The translations under genes and the position numbers were made by a program. From Symsagittifera roscoffensis (Eukaryota > Xenacoelomorpha > Acoela > Convolutidae), in NCBI RefSeq assembly GCF_963678635.1, contig NC_087064.1, forward strand, positions 42,005,165 to 42,069,164: a stretch of 64,000 nt of DNA. The letters run 5' to 3'. Below are positions 13,531 through 29,012 of the stretch, piece after piece. Below the pieces are notes generated by a model that saw nothing but the letters and a program-made list of their open reading frames with translations, was not told where the DNA came from and did no database searches. Position 1 is the first letter of the stretch; each line of letters opens with the position of its first letter.

Positions 13531-16500
13531 CAGCGGCTAGTTTTCAACCGCCTAGACTAATTTTTCGACCATGTTGCGACTAATTTTTCCATCATGCCGC
13601 GACTAAGCTTCTAAACGAAGCAACTACTTCTTTGACCAAGCCGCAAGTAATTTTTCGACCACCGCGACTATATTTTTGACAATGCCATGATTAATTTTTT
13701 GACAACTTCTTGTCTTATTTTTCGAGCACTGCGATTAGTTTTTCGAACAGGCTGCGACTAATTTTTCGACCATCCGACAAATGTTTCGACCACTGCGACT
13801 AATTTTCTGACCGTGCCGCGACTAGTTTTTTAACCGCTGCGACTAAATTTTTGACCAGGCCGCGACTGTTTTTTCGACCGCCGCGACTACTTTTTTGACT
13901 ATGACGCGACTAATTTTTTGCCCATGCAGCGACTAATTTTCGACCATCCCGCGACTTATTATTTGTTACCGCCGTGACTAATGTTTCGACCACCACTACT
14001 ATTTTTTTCCACCATGCCGCGACTAATTTTTCGACCAAACCGCAACTAATTTTTCAACTGCTGCGAATAAATTTTTGACCAAGCCGCGACTAATTTTTCG
14101 ACCGCTGCGACTACTTTTTTGACCATGTTTTGACTGTTTTTGACTAATTTCTTGAACGAAGCAATTATTTTTTTGAACGTACCGCAACTTTTCGACCATT
14201 CTGCGACTAATTTTTCGACCATCGCGGCTAATGATTCGACCACTGCGACTAGTTTTCTGACCGTGCCGCGACTAGTTTTTTAACCGCCTAGACAATTTTT
14301 TGAATCTGTTGCGATTATTTTTTCAAAAAAGCCGCAACTACTTTTTCGAAAACGTCGCGTGTGATGTTTCGACGAACGCGACTCTAATTTTTCGATCATG
14401 CTGCGACTAATTTTTTGAACGGAGCAACAAACTTTTTGACCTCACCGCATCTAATTTTTTGTCCACCACGACGTTATTTTCGACCACTGCAACTTTTTAC
14501 TGACCATGCCGCGGCTAGTTTTCAACCGCCTAGACTAATTTTTCGACCATGTTGCGACTAATTTTTCAGTTATGCCGCGACTAAGCTTTTAAACGAAGCA
14601 ACTACTTCTTTGACCAAGCCGCAAGTAATTTTTCGACCACCGCGACTATATTTTTGACAATGCCATGATTAATTTTTTGACAACTTCTTGTCTTATTTTT
14701 TGAGCACCGCGATTAGTTTTTCGACCAGGCTGCGACTAATTTTTCGACCATCCGACAAATGTTTCGACCACTGCGACTAATTTTCTGACCGTGCCGCGAC
14801 TAGTTTTTTAACCGCTGCGACTAAATTTTTTGACCATGCAGCGACTAATTTTCGACCATCCCGCGACTTATTGTTTGTTACCGCCGTGACTAATGTTTCG
14901 ACCACCACTACTATTTTTTTCCACCATGCCGCGACTAATTTTTCGACCAAACCGCAACTAATTTTTCAACTGCTGCGAATAAATTTTTGACCAAGCCGCG
15001 ACTAATTTTTCGACCGCTGCGACTACTTTTTTGACCATGTTTTGACTGTTTTTGACTAGTTTCTTGAACGAAGCAAATATTTTTTTGAAGGTACCGCAAC
15101 TTTTCGACCATTCTGCGACTAATTTTTCGACCATCGCGGCTAATGATTCGACCACTGCGACTAGTTTTCTGACCGTGCCGCGACTAGTTTTTTAACCGCC
15201 TAGACAATTTTTTGAATCTGTTGCGATTATTTTTTCAAAAAAGCCGCAACTACTTTTTCGAAAACGTCGCGTGTGATGTTTCGACGAACGCGACTCTAAT
15301 TTTTCGATCATGCTGCGACTAATTTTTTGAACGGAGCAACAAACTTTTTGACCTCACCGCATCTAATTTTTTGTCCACCACGACGTTATTTTTGACCACT
15401 GCAACTTTTTACTGACCATGCCGCGGCTAGTTTTCAACCGCCTAGACTAATTTTTCGACCATGTTGCGACTAATTTTTCAGTTATGCCGCGACTAAGCTT
15501 TTAAACGAAGCAACTACTTCTTTGACCAAGCCGCAAGTAATTTTTCGACCACCGCGACTATATTTTTGACAATGCCATGATTAATTTTTTGACAACTTCT
15601 TGTCTTATTTTTTGAGCACCGCGATTAGTTTTTCGACCAGGCTGCGACTAAATTTTCGACCATCCGACAAATGTTTCGACCACTGCGACTATTTTTCTGA
15701 CCGTGCCGCGACTAGTTTTTTAACCGCTGCGACTAAATTTTTGACCAGGCCGCGATTGTGTTTTCGACCGCCGCGACTACTTTTTTGACTATGACGCGAC
15801 TAATTTTTTGACCATGCAGCGACTAATTTTCGACTATCCCGCGACTTATTATTTGTTACCGCCGTGACTAATGTTTCGACCACCTCTACTATTTTTTTCC
15901 ACCATGCCGCGACTAATTTTTCGACCAAACCGCAACTAATTTTTCAACTGCTGCGAATAAATTTTTGACCAAGCCGCGACTAATTTTTCGACCGCTGCGA
16001 CTACTTTTTTGACCATGTTTTGACTGTTTTTGACTAACTTCTTGAACGAAGCAATTATTTTTTTGAACGTACCGCAACTTTTCGACCATTCTGCGACTAA
16101 TTTTTCGACCATCGCGGCTAATGATTCGACCACTGCGACTAGTTTTCTGACCGTGCCGCGACTAGTTTTTTAACCGCCTAGACAATTTTTTGAATCTGTT
16201 GCGATTATTTTTTCAAAAAAGCCGCAACTACTTTTTCGAAAACGTCGCGTGTGATGTTTCGACGAACGCGACTCTAATTTTTCGATCATGCTGCGACTAA
16301 TTTTTTGAACGGAGCAACAAACTTTTTGACCTCACCGCATCTAATTTTTTGTCCACCACGACGTTATTTTCGACCACTGCAACTTTTTACTGACCATGCC
16401 GCGGCTAGTTTTCAACCGCCTAGACTAATTTTTCGACCATGTTGCGACTAATTTTTCAGTTATGCCGCGACTAAGCTTTTAAACGAAGCAACTACTTCTT

Positions 16501-19500
16501 TGACCAAGCCGCAAGTAATTTTTCGACCACCGCGACTATATTTTTGACAATGCCATGATTAATTTTTTGACAACTTCTTGTCTTATTTTTCGAGCACTGC
16601 GATTAGTTTTTCGACCAGGCTGCGACTAAATTTTCGACCATCCGACAAATGTTTCGACCACTGCGACTATTTTTCTGACCGTGCCGCGACTAGTTTTTTA
16701 ACCGCTGCGACTAAATTTTTGACCAGGCCGCGACTGTGTTTTCGACCGCCGCGACTACTTTTTTGACTATGACGCGACTAATTTTTTGACCATGCAGCGA
16801 CTAATTTTCGACTATCCCGCGACTTATTATTTGTTACCGCCGTGACTAATGTTTCGACCACCACTACTATTTTTTTCCACCATGCCGCGACTAATTTTTC
16901 GACCAAACCGCAACAAATTTTTCAACTGCTGCGAATAAATTTTTGACCAAGCCGCGACTAAATATTCAACCGCTGCGACTACTTTTTTGACCATGTTTTG
17001 ACTTTTTTTGACTAACTTCTTGAACGAAGCAATTATTTTTTTGAACGTACCGCAACTTTTCGACCATTCTGCGACTAATTTTTTGACCATCGCGGCTAAT
17101 GATTCGACCACTGCGACTAGTTTTCTGACCGTGCCGCGACTAGTTTTTTAACCGCCTAGACAATTTTTTGAATCTGTTGCGATTATTTTTTCAAAAAAGC
17201 CGCAACTACTTTTTCGAAAACGTCGCGTGTGATGTTTCGACGAACGCGACTCTAATTTTTCGATCATGCTGCGACTAATTTTTTGAACGGAGCAACAAAC
17301 TTTTTGACCTCACCGCATCTAATTTTTTGTCCACCACGACGTTATTTTCGACCACTGCAACTTTTTACTGACCATGCCGCGGCTAGTTTTCAACCGCCTA
17401 GACTAATTTTTCGACCATGTTGCGACTAATTTTTCAGTTATGCCGCGACTAAGCTTTTAAACGAAGCAATTACTTCTTTGACCAAGCCGCAAGTAATTTT
17501 TCGACCACCGCGACTATATTTTTGACAATGCCATGATTAATTTTTTGACAACTTCTTGTCTTATTTTTCGAGCACTGCGATTAGTTTTTCGACCAGGCTG
17601 CGACTAAATTTTCGACCATCCGACAAATGTTTCGACCACTGCGACTATTTTTCTGACCGTGCCGCGACTAGTTTTTTAACCGCTGCGACTAAATTTTTGA
17701 CCAGGCCGCGACTGTGTTTTCGACCGCCGCGACTACTTTTTTGACTATGACGCGACTAATTTTTTGACCATGCAGCGACTAATTTTCGACTATCCCGCGA
17801 CTTATTATTTGTTACCGCCGTGACTAATGTTTCGACCACCACTACTATTTTTTTCCACCATGCCGCGACTAATTTTTCGACCAAACCGCAACAAATTTTT
17901 CAACTGCTGCGAATAAATTTTTGACCAAGCCGCGACTAAATATTCAACCGCTGCGACTACTTTTTTGACCATGTTTTGACTTTTTTTGACTAACTTCTTG
18001 AACGAAGCAATTATTTTTTTGAACGTACCGCAACTTTTCGACCATTCTGCGACTAATTTTTTGACCATCGCGGCTAATGATTCGACCACTGCGACTTATT
18101 TTCTGACCGTGCCGCGACTAGTTTTTCAACCGCCTAGACAATTTTTCGAATCTTTTGCGACTACTTTTTCCATCATGCCGCGACTAAGTTTTTGAACGAA
18201 GCAACTACTTCTTTGACCAAGACGCAAGTAATTTTTCGACCACCGCGACCTTATTTTTGTCCATGCCATGATTAATTTTTGACAACTTCTTGTCTTATTT
18301 TTCGAGCACCGCGATTAGTTTTTCTACCAGGCTGAGACTAATTTTTCGACCATCCGGCAAATGTTTCGACCACTGCGACTAATTTTCTGACCGTCCCGTG
18401 ACTAGTTTTTTAACCGCTGCGACTAAATTTTTGACCAGGCCGCGACTGTTTTTTCGACCGCCGCGACTACTTTTTTGACTATGACGCGACTAATTTTTTG
18501 ACCATGCAGCGACTAATTTTCGACCATCCCGCGACTTATTGTTTGTTACCGCCGTGGCTAATGTTTCGACCACCACTACTATTTTTTTTCCACCATGCCG
18601 CGACTAATTTTTCGACCAAACCGCAACTAATTTTTCAACTGCTGCGAATAAATTTTTGACCAAGCCGCGACTAATTTTTCGACCGCTGCGACTACTTTTT
18701 TGACCATGTTTTGGCTATTTTTGACTAACTTCTTGAACGAAGCAATTATTTTTTTGAACGTACCGCAACTTTTCGATCATTCTGCGATTAATTTTTTGAC
18801 CATCGCGGCTAATGATTCGACCACTGCGACTAATTTTCTGACCGTGCCGCGACTAGTTTTTCAACCGCCTAGACAATTTTTCGAATCTGTTGCCATTATA
18901 TTTTCAAAATAGCCGCAACTACTTTTTCGAAAACGTCGCGTGTGATGTTTCGACGACCGCGACTCTAATTTTTCGATCATGCTGCGACTAATTTTTTGAA
19001 CGGAGCAACAAACTTTTTGACCTCACCGCATCTAATTTTTTGTCCACCACGACGTTATTTTCGACCACTGCAACTTTTTACTGACCATGCCGCGGCTAGT
19101 TTTCAACCGCCTAGACTAATTTTTCGACCATGTTGCGACTAATTTTTCCATCATGCCGCGACTAAGCTTTTAAACGAAGCAACTACTTCTTTGAACAAGC
19201 CGCAAGTAATTTTTCGAACACCGCGACTATATTTTTGACAATGCCATGATTAATTTTATGACAACTTCTTGTCTTATTTTTCGAGCACTGCGATTAGTTT
19301 TTCGACCAGGCTGCGACTAATTTTTCGACCATCCGACAAATGTTTCGACCACTGCGACTAATTTTCTGACCGTGCCGCGACTAGTTTTTTAACCGCTGCG
19401 ACTAAATTTTTTGACCATGCAGCGACTAATTTTCGACCATCCCGCGACTTATTGTTTGTTACCGCCGTGACTAATGTTTCGACCACCACTACTATTTTTT

Positions 19501-20400
19501 TTCCACCATGCCGCGACTAATTTTTCGACCAAACCGCAACTAATTTTTTAACTGCTGCGAATAAATTTTTGACCAAGCCGCGACTAATTTTTCGACCGCT
19601 GTGACTACTTTTTTGACCATGTTTTGGCTATTTTTGACTAACTTCTTGAACGAAGCAATTATTTTTTTGAACGTACCGCAACTTTTCGATCATTCTGCGA
19701 CTAATTTTTTGACCATCGCGGCTAATGATTCGACCACTGCGACTAATTTTCTGACCGTGCCGCGACTAGTTTTTCAACCGCCTAGACAATTTTTCGAATC
19801 TGTTGCAATTATTTTTTCAAAATAGCCGCAACTAATTTTTCGAACACGTCGCGTGTGATGTTTCGACGACCGCGACTCTAATTTTTCGATCATGCTGCGA
19901 CTAATTTTTTGAACGGAGCAACAAACTTTTCGACCTCACCGCATCTAATTTTTCGTCCACCACGACGTTATTTTCGACCACCGCAACTTTTTACTGACCA
20001 TGCCGCGGCTAGTTTTTCAACCGCCTAGACTAATTTTTCGACCATGGTGCGACTCTTTTTTTCCATCATGCCGCGACTTAGCTTTTGAATGAAGCAACTA
20101 CTTCTTTGACCAAGCCGCAAGTAATTTTTCGACCACCGCGACTATATTTTTGACCACGCCATGATTAATTTTTTGACAACTTCTTGTCTTATTTTTCGAG
20201 CACCGCGATTAGTTTTTCGACCAGGCTGCAACTAAATTTTTGACCATCCGACAGATGTTTCGACCACTTCGACTAATTTTCTGACCGTGCCGCGACTAGT
20301 TTTTTAACCGCTGCGACTAAATTTTTGACCAGGCCGCGACTGTTTTTTCGACCGCCGCGACTGTTTTTTCGACCGCCGCGACTACTTTTTTGACAATGAC
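13531..20400. repeat. Satellite block D, 912/978 bp higher-order units
   Basis: An anchor ending at 14,243 recurs at 15,155, 16,133, 17,111 and 18,089, giving spacings of 912, 978, 978 and 978 bp. A 735 bp and a 913 bp spacing follow. The 978 bp copies are nearly identical to each other, so this block was homogenised recently. The 912 bp form lacks about three monomers. Confidence 0.87.
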
Positions 20401-23308
20401 GCGACTAATTTTTTGACTATGCAGCGACTATTTTTCGACCATCCCGCGACTTACTGTTTGTTACCGCCGTGACTAAGGTTTCGACCACCACTACTATTTT
20501 TTCCACCAGGCCGCGACTAATTTTTCGACCAAACCGCAACTAATTTTTCGACTGCTGCGACTAATTTTTCGACCAAACCGCAACTAATTTTTCGACTGCT
20601 GCGACTAAATTTTTGACCAAGCCGCGACTAATTTTTCGACCGCTGCGACTACTTTTTTGACAATACCGCCAATAATTTTTCGACCGCCGCGACTAAATTT
20701 CTGACCATGTTTTGACTATTTTTTGCATACATGCCGCCACTAATTTTTTGACAACGTTTCGTCGAAGGTTTCGACCACCGCGACTTATTTTTCGATCAAG
20801 CCGCGACTAACTTCCTGAACGAAGCAATTATTTTTTTGACTGTACCGCATTTTTTCGACCACTCTGCGTTTAATTTTTCGACCATCGCGGCTAATGTTTC
20901 GACCACTGCGACTAATTTTCTGACCGTGCCGCGACTAGTTTTTCAACCACCTAGACTAATTTTTCTAATATGTTGCGATTATTTTTTCAAAAATGCCGCG
21001 ACTGATTTTTCGAAAATGTCGCGTGTAATGTTTCGACGACCGCGACTCTAATTTTTTGATCATGCTGCGTCTAAGTTTTCGAACGAAGCAACAAATTTTT
21101 GACCTCACTGCATCTAATTTTTCGTCCAGCACACGACGTTATTTTCGGCCACCGCAACTTTTTACTGACCATGCCGCGACTAGTTATTCAACCACCTAGA
21201 CTAATTTTTCAACCATGTTGCGACTAATTTTTCCATCATGCCGCGACTAAGCTTTTAAACGAAGCAACTACTTCTTTGACCAAGCCGCAAGTAATTTTTC
21301 GACCACCGCGACTATATTTTTGACCACGCCATGATTAATTTTTTGACAACTTCTTGTCTTATTTTTCGAGCACCGCGATTAGTTTTTCGACCAGGCTGCG
21401 ACTACTTTTTCGCTCATCCGACAAATGTTTCGACCACTGCGACTAATTTTCTGACCGTGCCGCGACTAGTTTTTTAACCGCTGCGACTAAATTTTTGACC
21501 AGGCCGCGACTGTGTTTTCGACCTCCGCGACTACTTTTTTGACAAAGACACGACTAATTTTTTGACCATGCAGCGACTAATTTTTGACCATCCCCTGACT
21601 TACTGTTTGTTACCGCCGTGACTAATGTTTCGACTACCACTACTATTCTTTCCACCATGCCGCGACTAATTTTTCGACCAAATCGCAACTAATTTTTCGC
21701 CTGCTGCGACTAAATTTTTTGATCTAGCCGCGACTAATTTTTCGACCGCTGCGACTACGTTTTTGACAATGCCGCCAATAATTTTTCGACCGCCGCGACT
21801 AAATTTCTGACCATGTGTTGACTATTTTTTGCATACATGCCGCCACTAATTTTCCGACAACGTTGCGTCGAAGGTTTCGACAACCGCGACTTATTTTTCG
21901 ATCAAGCCGCGACTAACTTCTTGAACGAAGCAATTATTTTTTTGACCGTACCGCAATTTTTCGACCATTCTGCGACTAATTTTTCAACCATCGCGGCTAA
22001 TGTTTCGACCACTGCGACTAATTTTTTGACCGTGCCGCGCCTAGTTTTTCAATCACCTAGACTAATTTTTCGAATCTGTTGCGATTATTTTCTCAAAAAT
22101 GCCGCGACTGATTTTTCGAAAACGTCGCGTGTAATGTTTCGACGACCGCGACTCTAATTTTTCGAGCATGCTGCGTCTAAGTTTTCGAACGAAGCAACAA
22201 ATTTTCGACCTCACCGCATCTAATTTTTTGTCCACCACGACGTTATTTTCGACCACCGCAACTTTTTACTGACCATGCCGCGACTAGTTTTTCAACCACC
22301 TAGACTAATTTTTCAACACTGTTGCGACTAATTTTTCCATCATGCCGCGACTAAGCTTTTAAACGAAGCAACTGCTTCTTTGACCAAGCCGCAAGTAATT
22401 TTTCGACCACCGCGACTATATTTTTGACCACGCCATGATTAATTTTTTGACAACTTCTTGTCTTATTTTTCGAGCACCGCGATTACTTTTTCGACCAGGC
22501 TGCGACTAATTTTTCGACCATCCGACAAATGTTTCGACCGCTGCGACTAATTTTCTGACCGTGCCGCGACTAGTTTTTTAACCGCTGCGACTAATTTTTC
22601 GAATCTGTTGCGATTATTTTTTCAAAAAGGCCGCGACTGATTTTTCGAAAACGTCGCGTGTAATGTTTCGACGACCGCGACTCTAATTTTTCGAGCATGC
22701 TGCGTCTAAGTTTTCGAACGAAGCAACAAATTTTCGACCTCACCGCATCTAATTTTTCGTCCACCACGACGTTATTTTCGACCACCGCAACTTTTTACTG
22801 ACCATGCCGCGACTAGTTTTTCAACCACCTAGACTAATTTTTCAACAATGTTGCGACTAATTTTTCCATCATGCCGCGACTAAGCTTTTGAACGAAGCAA
22901 CTAGTTTTTTTGACAAAGCTGCAAGTAATTTTTCGACCACCGCGACTATATTTTTGACCATGCCATGATTAATTTTTTGACAACTTCTTGTCTTGTTTTT
23001 CGAGCACCGCGATTAATTTTCGACCAGGCTGCGACTAATTTTTCGACCATCCGACAAATGTTTCGACCGCTGCGACTAATTTTCTGACCGTGCCGCGACT
23101 AGTTTTTTAACCGCTGCGACTAAATTTTTGACGAGGCCGCGACTGTTTTTTCGACCGCCGCGACTACTTTTTTGACAATGACGTGACAAATTTTTTGACC
23201 ATGCAGCGACTAATTTTTGACCATCCCCTGACTTACTGTTTGTTACCGCCGTGACTATTGTTTCGACCACCACTACTATTTTTTCCACCAGGCCGCGACT
23301 AATTTTTC
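20401..23308. repeat. Satellite block E, ~1.1 kb units with 529 bp duplication
   Basis: Anchors near 20,880, 21,988 and 23,618 are about 1,107 and 1,630 bp apart. The second distance is one 1,101 bp unit plus a 529 bp segmental duplication (22,062-22,590 versus 22,591-23,119). The block leads directly into the large 2,852 bp duplication. Confidence 0.8.
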
Positions 23309-26300
23309 GACCAAACCGCAACTAATTTTTCGACTGCTGCGACTAAATTTTGACCAAGCCGCGACTAATTTTTCGACCGCTGCGACTACGTTTTTGACAA
23401 TGCCGCCAATAATTTTTCGACCGCCGCGACTAAATTTCTGACCATGTGTTGACTATTTTTTGCATACATGCCTCCACTAATTTTCCGACAACGTTGCGTC
23501 GAAGGTTTCGACAACCGCGACTTATTTTTCGATCAAGCCGCGACTAACTTCTTGAACGAAGCAATTATTTTTTTGACCGTACCGCAATTTTTCGACCATT
23601 CATTGACTAATTTTTTAACCATCGCGGCTAATGTTTCGACCACTGCGACTAATTTTTTGACCGTGCCGCGACTAGTTTTTCAACCACCTAGACTAATTTT
23701 TCGAATCTGTTGCGGTTAATTTTTCAAAAATGACGCGACTGATTTTTCGAAAACGTCGCGTGTAATGTTTCGACGACCGCGACTCTAATTTTTCGATCAT
23801 GCTGCGTCTAAGTTTTCGAACGAAGCAACAAATTTTCGACCTCACCGCATCTAATTTTTCGTCCACCACGACGTTATTTTCGACCACCGCAACTTTTTAC
23901 TGACCATGCCGCGACTAGTTTTTCAACCACCTAGACTAATTTTTCAACAATGTTGCGACTAATTTTTCCATCATGCCGCGACTAAGCTTTTGAACGAAGC
24001 AACTAGTTTTTTGACAAAGCTGCAAGTAATTTTTCGACCACCGCGACTATATTTTTGACCATGCCATGATTAATTTTTTGACAACTTCTTGTCTTGTTTT
24101 TCGAGCACCGCGATTAGTTTTTCGACCAGGCTGCGACTAATTTTTTGACCATCCGACAAATGTTTCGACCACTGCGAATAATTTATTGACCAGGGAGCGA
24201 CTAACTTTTGAACGAAGCACCGTCTAGTGTTCCAACCGCCTAGACTAATTTTTCGACCATGTTGGGAAAATTTTTTCAAATATGCCGCGACTAACTTTTC
24301 AACAACGTCGTGTGTAATGTTTCGACCACCGCAACTAATTTTTCCATCATGCCGCGACTAAGCTTTTAAACGATGCTACTACATTTTTGACCAAGCCACA
24401 AGTAATTTTTCGACCTCCGCGACTAACTTTTTGACCATGCCATGATTAATTTTTTGACAACTTCTTGTCTTATTTTTCGAGCACCGCGATTAGTTTTTCG
24501 ACCAGGCTGCGACTAATTTTTCGACCACCCGACTAAAGTTTCGACCACTGCAAATAACTTTTGACCAGGCAGCTACTAACATTTGAACGAAGCAACTAAT
24601 TATTTGACCGTGCCCCATCTAAATTTTCGAACACCGCGACTAATTTATCGGCCGCCGCTACCACTTTTTTGACCACGCCGCGACTAACTATTCTACCGCC
24701 TAAACTATTTTGACGACCACATTGCGACTATTTTTTCAAACAAGCCGCGACTAACTTTCCGACAGCGTCGCGTGTAATGTTTCGACGACCGCGACTCTAA
24801 TTTTTCTATCATGCCGCGACTAAGTTTTTGAACGAAGCAACAAAATTTTTGACCTCACGGCATCTAATTTTCCGACCACGGCGACTAAATTTTTGACCAT
24901 GCCATGATTAATTTTTCGACAACTGCGCGTCTAAAATTTCGACCACCGCGACTAATTTTTTAAACATGCTGAGACTAATTTTCGACCACCCGACAAAGGT
25001 TTCGACCACCCGACAAAAGTTTCGACCACTGCGAATAATTTTTCGACCAGGCAGCGACTAACTTTTGAAAGAAGCAACTATTTTTTCGACCACTGCAAAT
25101 AGTTTTTCGACCAGGCGGCGACTAATTTTTGAACGAAGCAACTAAATTTTATACCACCGCGACTAATTTTTCGACCGCAGCTACCACTTTTTTGACCATG
25201 CCGCGACTAATTATTCTACCGCCTAGACTATTTTTTTTGACCATGTTATGATTTTTTTTGCAATAATGCTGTCACTAACTTTTTGACAACGTTGCGTTTA
25301 CTGTTTCGACCACCGCGGGTACCTTTTCGATGATGCCGGGATTAAGTTTTCGAACAAAGCAACTTATATTTTGACCAAGCGGAAAGTAGCTTTTCGACCA
25401 CCGCGACTAAACTTTTGATCATGCCATGATTAATTTTTCGACAACTTCGCGTCTAATATTTTGGCCACCGCAACTAGTTTCTCGACCAGGCTGCGAATAA
25501 TTTTTCGACCATCCGACAGATGTTTCGACCACTGCGAATAATTTATCGACCAGGCAGCGATTAATTTTTGAACGAAGCAAATAATTTTTGACCGTGCCCC
25601 ATCTAAATTTTCGACCACCGCGACTAATTTATCGGCCGCCGCTATCACTTTTTTGACCACGCCGCGACTAAATATTCTACCGCCTAGACTATTTTGACGA
25701 CCATATTGCGACTATTTTTTCAAACAAGCCGCGACTACTTTTCCGACAGCGTCGCGTGTAATGTTACGACCACCGCGACTAATTTTTCGATCATTCCGCG
25801 ACTGTGTTTTCCGTGCCGCAAATAAGCTTACGACCAACACGACTAAAATTATGACCATGCCATGATTAATTTTTCGACAATGTCGCGTCTATTGTTTCGA
25901 CCAACGCGACTAATTTTTCGATCATACCGCGACTAGTTTTTGAACGAAGCAACTAAATTTTTGACCGTGTTGCAACTAATTTTTTGACAGCCGCGACTAA
26001 ATTTTTGACCATGCCGCAATTAATTGTTTAATACAACCGCGGCTATTCTCGACCGCCGCGACAAATTATTCTACCGCCTAGACTATTTTTTTGACCATGT
26101 TTTGACTTTTTTGCAATAATGCCGCAACTATCTTTTTGAGAACGTTGCGTCTACTGATTCGACCAAACCGCAACTAATTTTTCGACTGCTGCGACTAAAT
26201 TTTGACCAAGCCGCGACTAATTTTTCGACCGCTGCGACTACGTTTTTGACAATGCCGCCAATAATTTTTCGACCGCCGCGACTAAATTTCTGACCATGTG

Positions 26301-29012
26301 TTGACTATTTTTTGCATACATGCCTCCACTAATTTTCCGACAACGTTGCGTCGAAGGTTTCGACAACCGCGACTTATTTTTCGATCAAGCCGCGACTAAC
26401 TTCTTGAACGAAGCAATTATTTTTTTGACCGTACCGCAATTTTTTGACCATTCATTGACTATTTTTTCAACTATCGCGGCTAATGTTTCGACCACTGCGA
26501 CTAATTTTTTGACCGTGCCGCGACTAGTTTTTCAACCACCTAGACTAATTTTTCGAATCTGTTGCGATTATTTTTTCAAAAATGACGCGACTGATTTTTC
26601 GAAAACGTCGCGTGTAATGTTTCGACGACCGCGACTCTAATTTTTCGATCATGCTGCGTCTAAGTTTTCGAACGAAGCAACAAATTTTCGACCTCACCGC
26701 ATCTAATTTTTCGTCCACCACGATGTTATTTTCGACCACCGCAACTTTTTACTGACCATGCCGCGACTAGTTTTTCAACCACCTAGACTAATTTTTCAAC
26801 AATGTTGCGACTAATTTTTCCATCATGCCGCGACTAAGCTTTTGAACGAAGCAACTAGTTTTTTGACAAAGCTGCAAGTAATTTTTCGACCACCGCGACT
26901 ATATTTTTGACCATGCCATGATTAATTTTTTGACAACTTCTTGTCTTGTTTTTCGAGCACCGCGATTAGTTTTTCGACCAGGCTGCGACTAATTTTTTGA
27001 CCATCCGACAAATGTTTCGACCACTGCGAATAATTTATTGACCAGGGAGCGACTAACTTTTGAACGAAGCACCGTCTAGTGTTCCAACCGCCTAGACTAA
27101 TTTTTCGACCATGTTGGGAATATTTTTTCAAATATGCCGCGACTAACTTTTCAACAACGTCGTGTGTAATGTTTCGACCACCGCAACTAATTTTTCCATC
27201 ATGCCGCGACTAAGCTTTTGAACGATGCTACTACATTTTTGACCAAGCCACAAGTAATTTTTCGACCTCCGCGACTAACTTTTTGACCATGCCATGATTA
27301 ATTTTTTGACAACTTCTTGTCTTATTTTTCGAGCACCGCGATTAGTTTTTCGACCAGGCTGCGACTAATTTTTCGACCACCCGACTAAAGTTTCGACCAC
27401 TGCAAATAACTTTTGACCAGGCAGCTACTAACATTTGAACGAAGCAACTAATTATTTGACCGTGCCCCATCTAAATTTTCGAACACCGCGACTAATTTAT
27501 CGGCCGCCGCTACCACTTTTTTGACCACGCCGCGACTAACTATTCTACCGCCTAAACTATTTTGACGACCACATTGCGACTATTTTTTCAAACAAGCCGC
27601 GACTAACTTTCCGACAGCGTCGCGTGTAATGTTTCGACGACCGCGACTCTAATTTTTCTATCATGCCGCGACTAAGTTTTTGAACGAAGCAACAAAATTT
27701 TCGACCTCACCGCATCTAATTTTCCGACCACGGCGACTAAATTTTTGACCATGCCATGATTAATTTTTCGACAACTGCGCGTCTAAAGTTTCGACCACCG
27801 CGATTAATTTTTTAAACATGCTGAGACTAATTTTCGACCACCCGACAAAGGTTTCGACCACCCGACAAAGGTTTCGACCACTGCGAATAATTTTTCGACC
27901 AGGCAGCGACTAACTTTTGAAAGAAGCAACTATTTTTTCGACCACTGCAAATAGTTTTTCGACCAGGCGGCGACTAATTTTTGAACGAAGCAACTAAATT
28001 TTATACCACCGCGACTAATTTTTCGACCGCAGCTACCAATTTTTTGACCATGCCGCGACTAATTATTCTACCGCCTAGACTATTTTTTTGACCATGTTAT
28101 GATTTTTTTTGCAATAATGCTGCCACTAACTTTTTGACAACGTTGCGTTTACTGTTTCGACCACCGCGGGTACCTTTTCGATGATGCCGGGATTAAGTTT
28201 TCGAACAAAGCAACTTATATTTTGACCAAGCGGAAAGTAGCTTTTCGACCACCGCGACTAAACTTTTGATCATGCCATGATTATTTTTCGACAACTTCGC
28301 GTCTAATATTTTGGCCACCGCAACTAGTTTCTCGACCAGGCTGCGACTAATTTTTCGACCATCCGACAGATGTTTCGACCACTGCGAATAATTTATCGAC
28401 CAGGCAGCGATTAATTTTTGAACGAAGCAAATAATTTTTGACCGTGCCCCATCTAAATTTTCGACCACCGCGACTAATTTATCGGCCGCCGCTATCACTT
28501 TTTTGACCACGCCGCGACTAAATATTCTACCGCCTAGACTATTTTGACGACCATATTGCGACTATTTTTTCAAACAAGCCGCGACTACTTTTCCGACAGC
28601 GTCGCGTGTAATGTTACGACCACCGCGACTAATTTTTCGATCATTCCGCGACTATGTTTTCCGTGCCGCAAACAAGCTTACGACCAACACGACTAAAATT
28701 ATGACCATGCCATGATTAATTTTTCGACAATGTCGCGTCTATTGTTTCGACCAACGCGACTAATTTTTCGATCATACCGCGACTAGTTTTTGAACGAAGC
28801 AACTAAATTTTTGACCGTGTTGCAACTAATTTTTTGACAGCCGCGACTAAATTTTTGACCATGCCGCAATTAATTGTTTAATACAACCGCGGCTATTCTC
28901 GACCGCCGCGACAAATTATTCTACCGCCTAGACTATTTTTTTGACCATGTTTTGACTTTTTTGCAATAATGCCGCAACTATCTTTTTGAGAACGTTGCGT
29001 CTACTGATTCGA
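23309..29012. repeat. Satellite block F, tandem 2,852 bp duplication
   Basis: Copy 1 is 23,309-26,160 and copy 2 is 26,161-29,012. The junction is exact: copy 2 restarts with GACCAAACCGCAACTA, the sequence at 23,309. By eye I see roughly two dozen substitutions or single-base indels between copies, so they are about 99% identical (approximate). Each copy contains several monomer variants not seen elsewhere, including a doubled CACCCGACAAAGGTTTCGAC segment. Confidence 0.92.
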
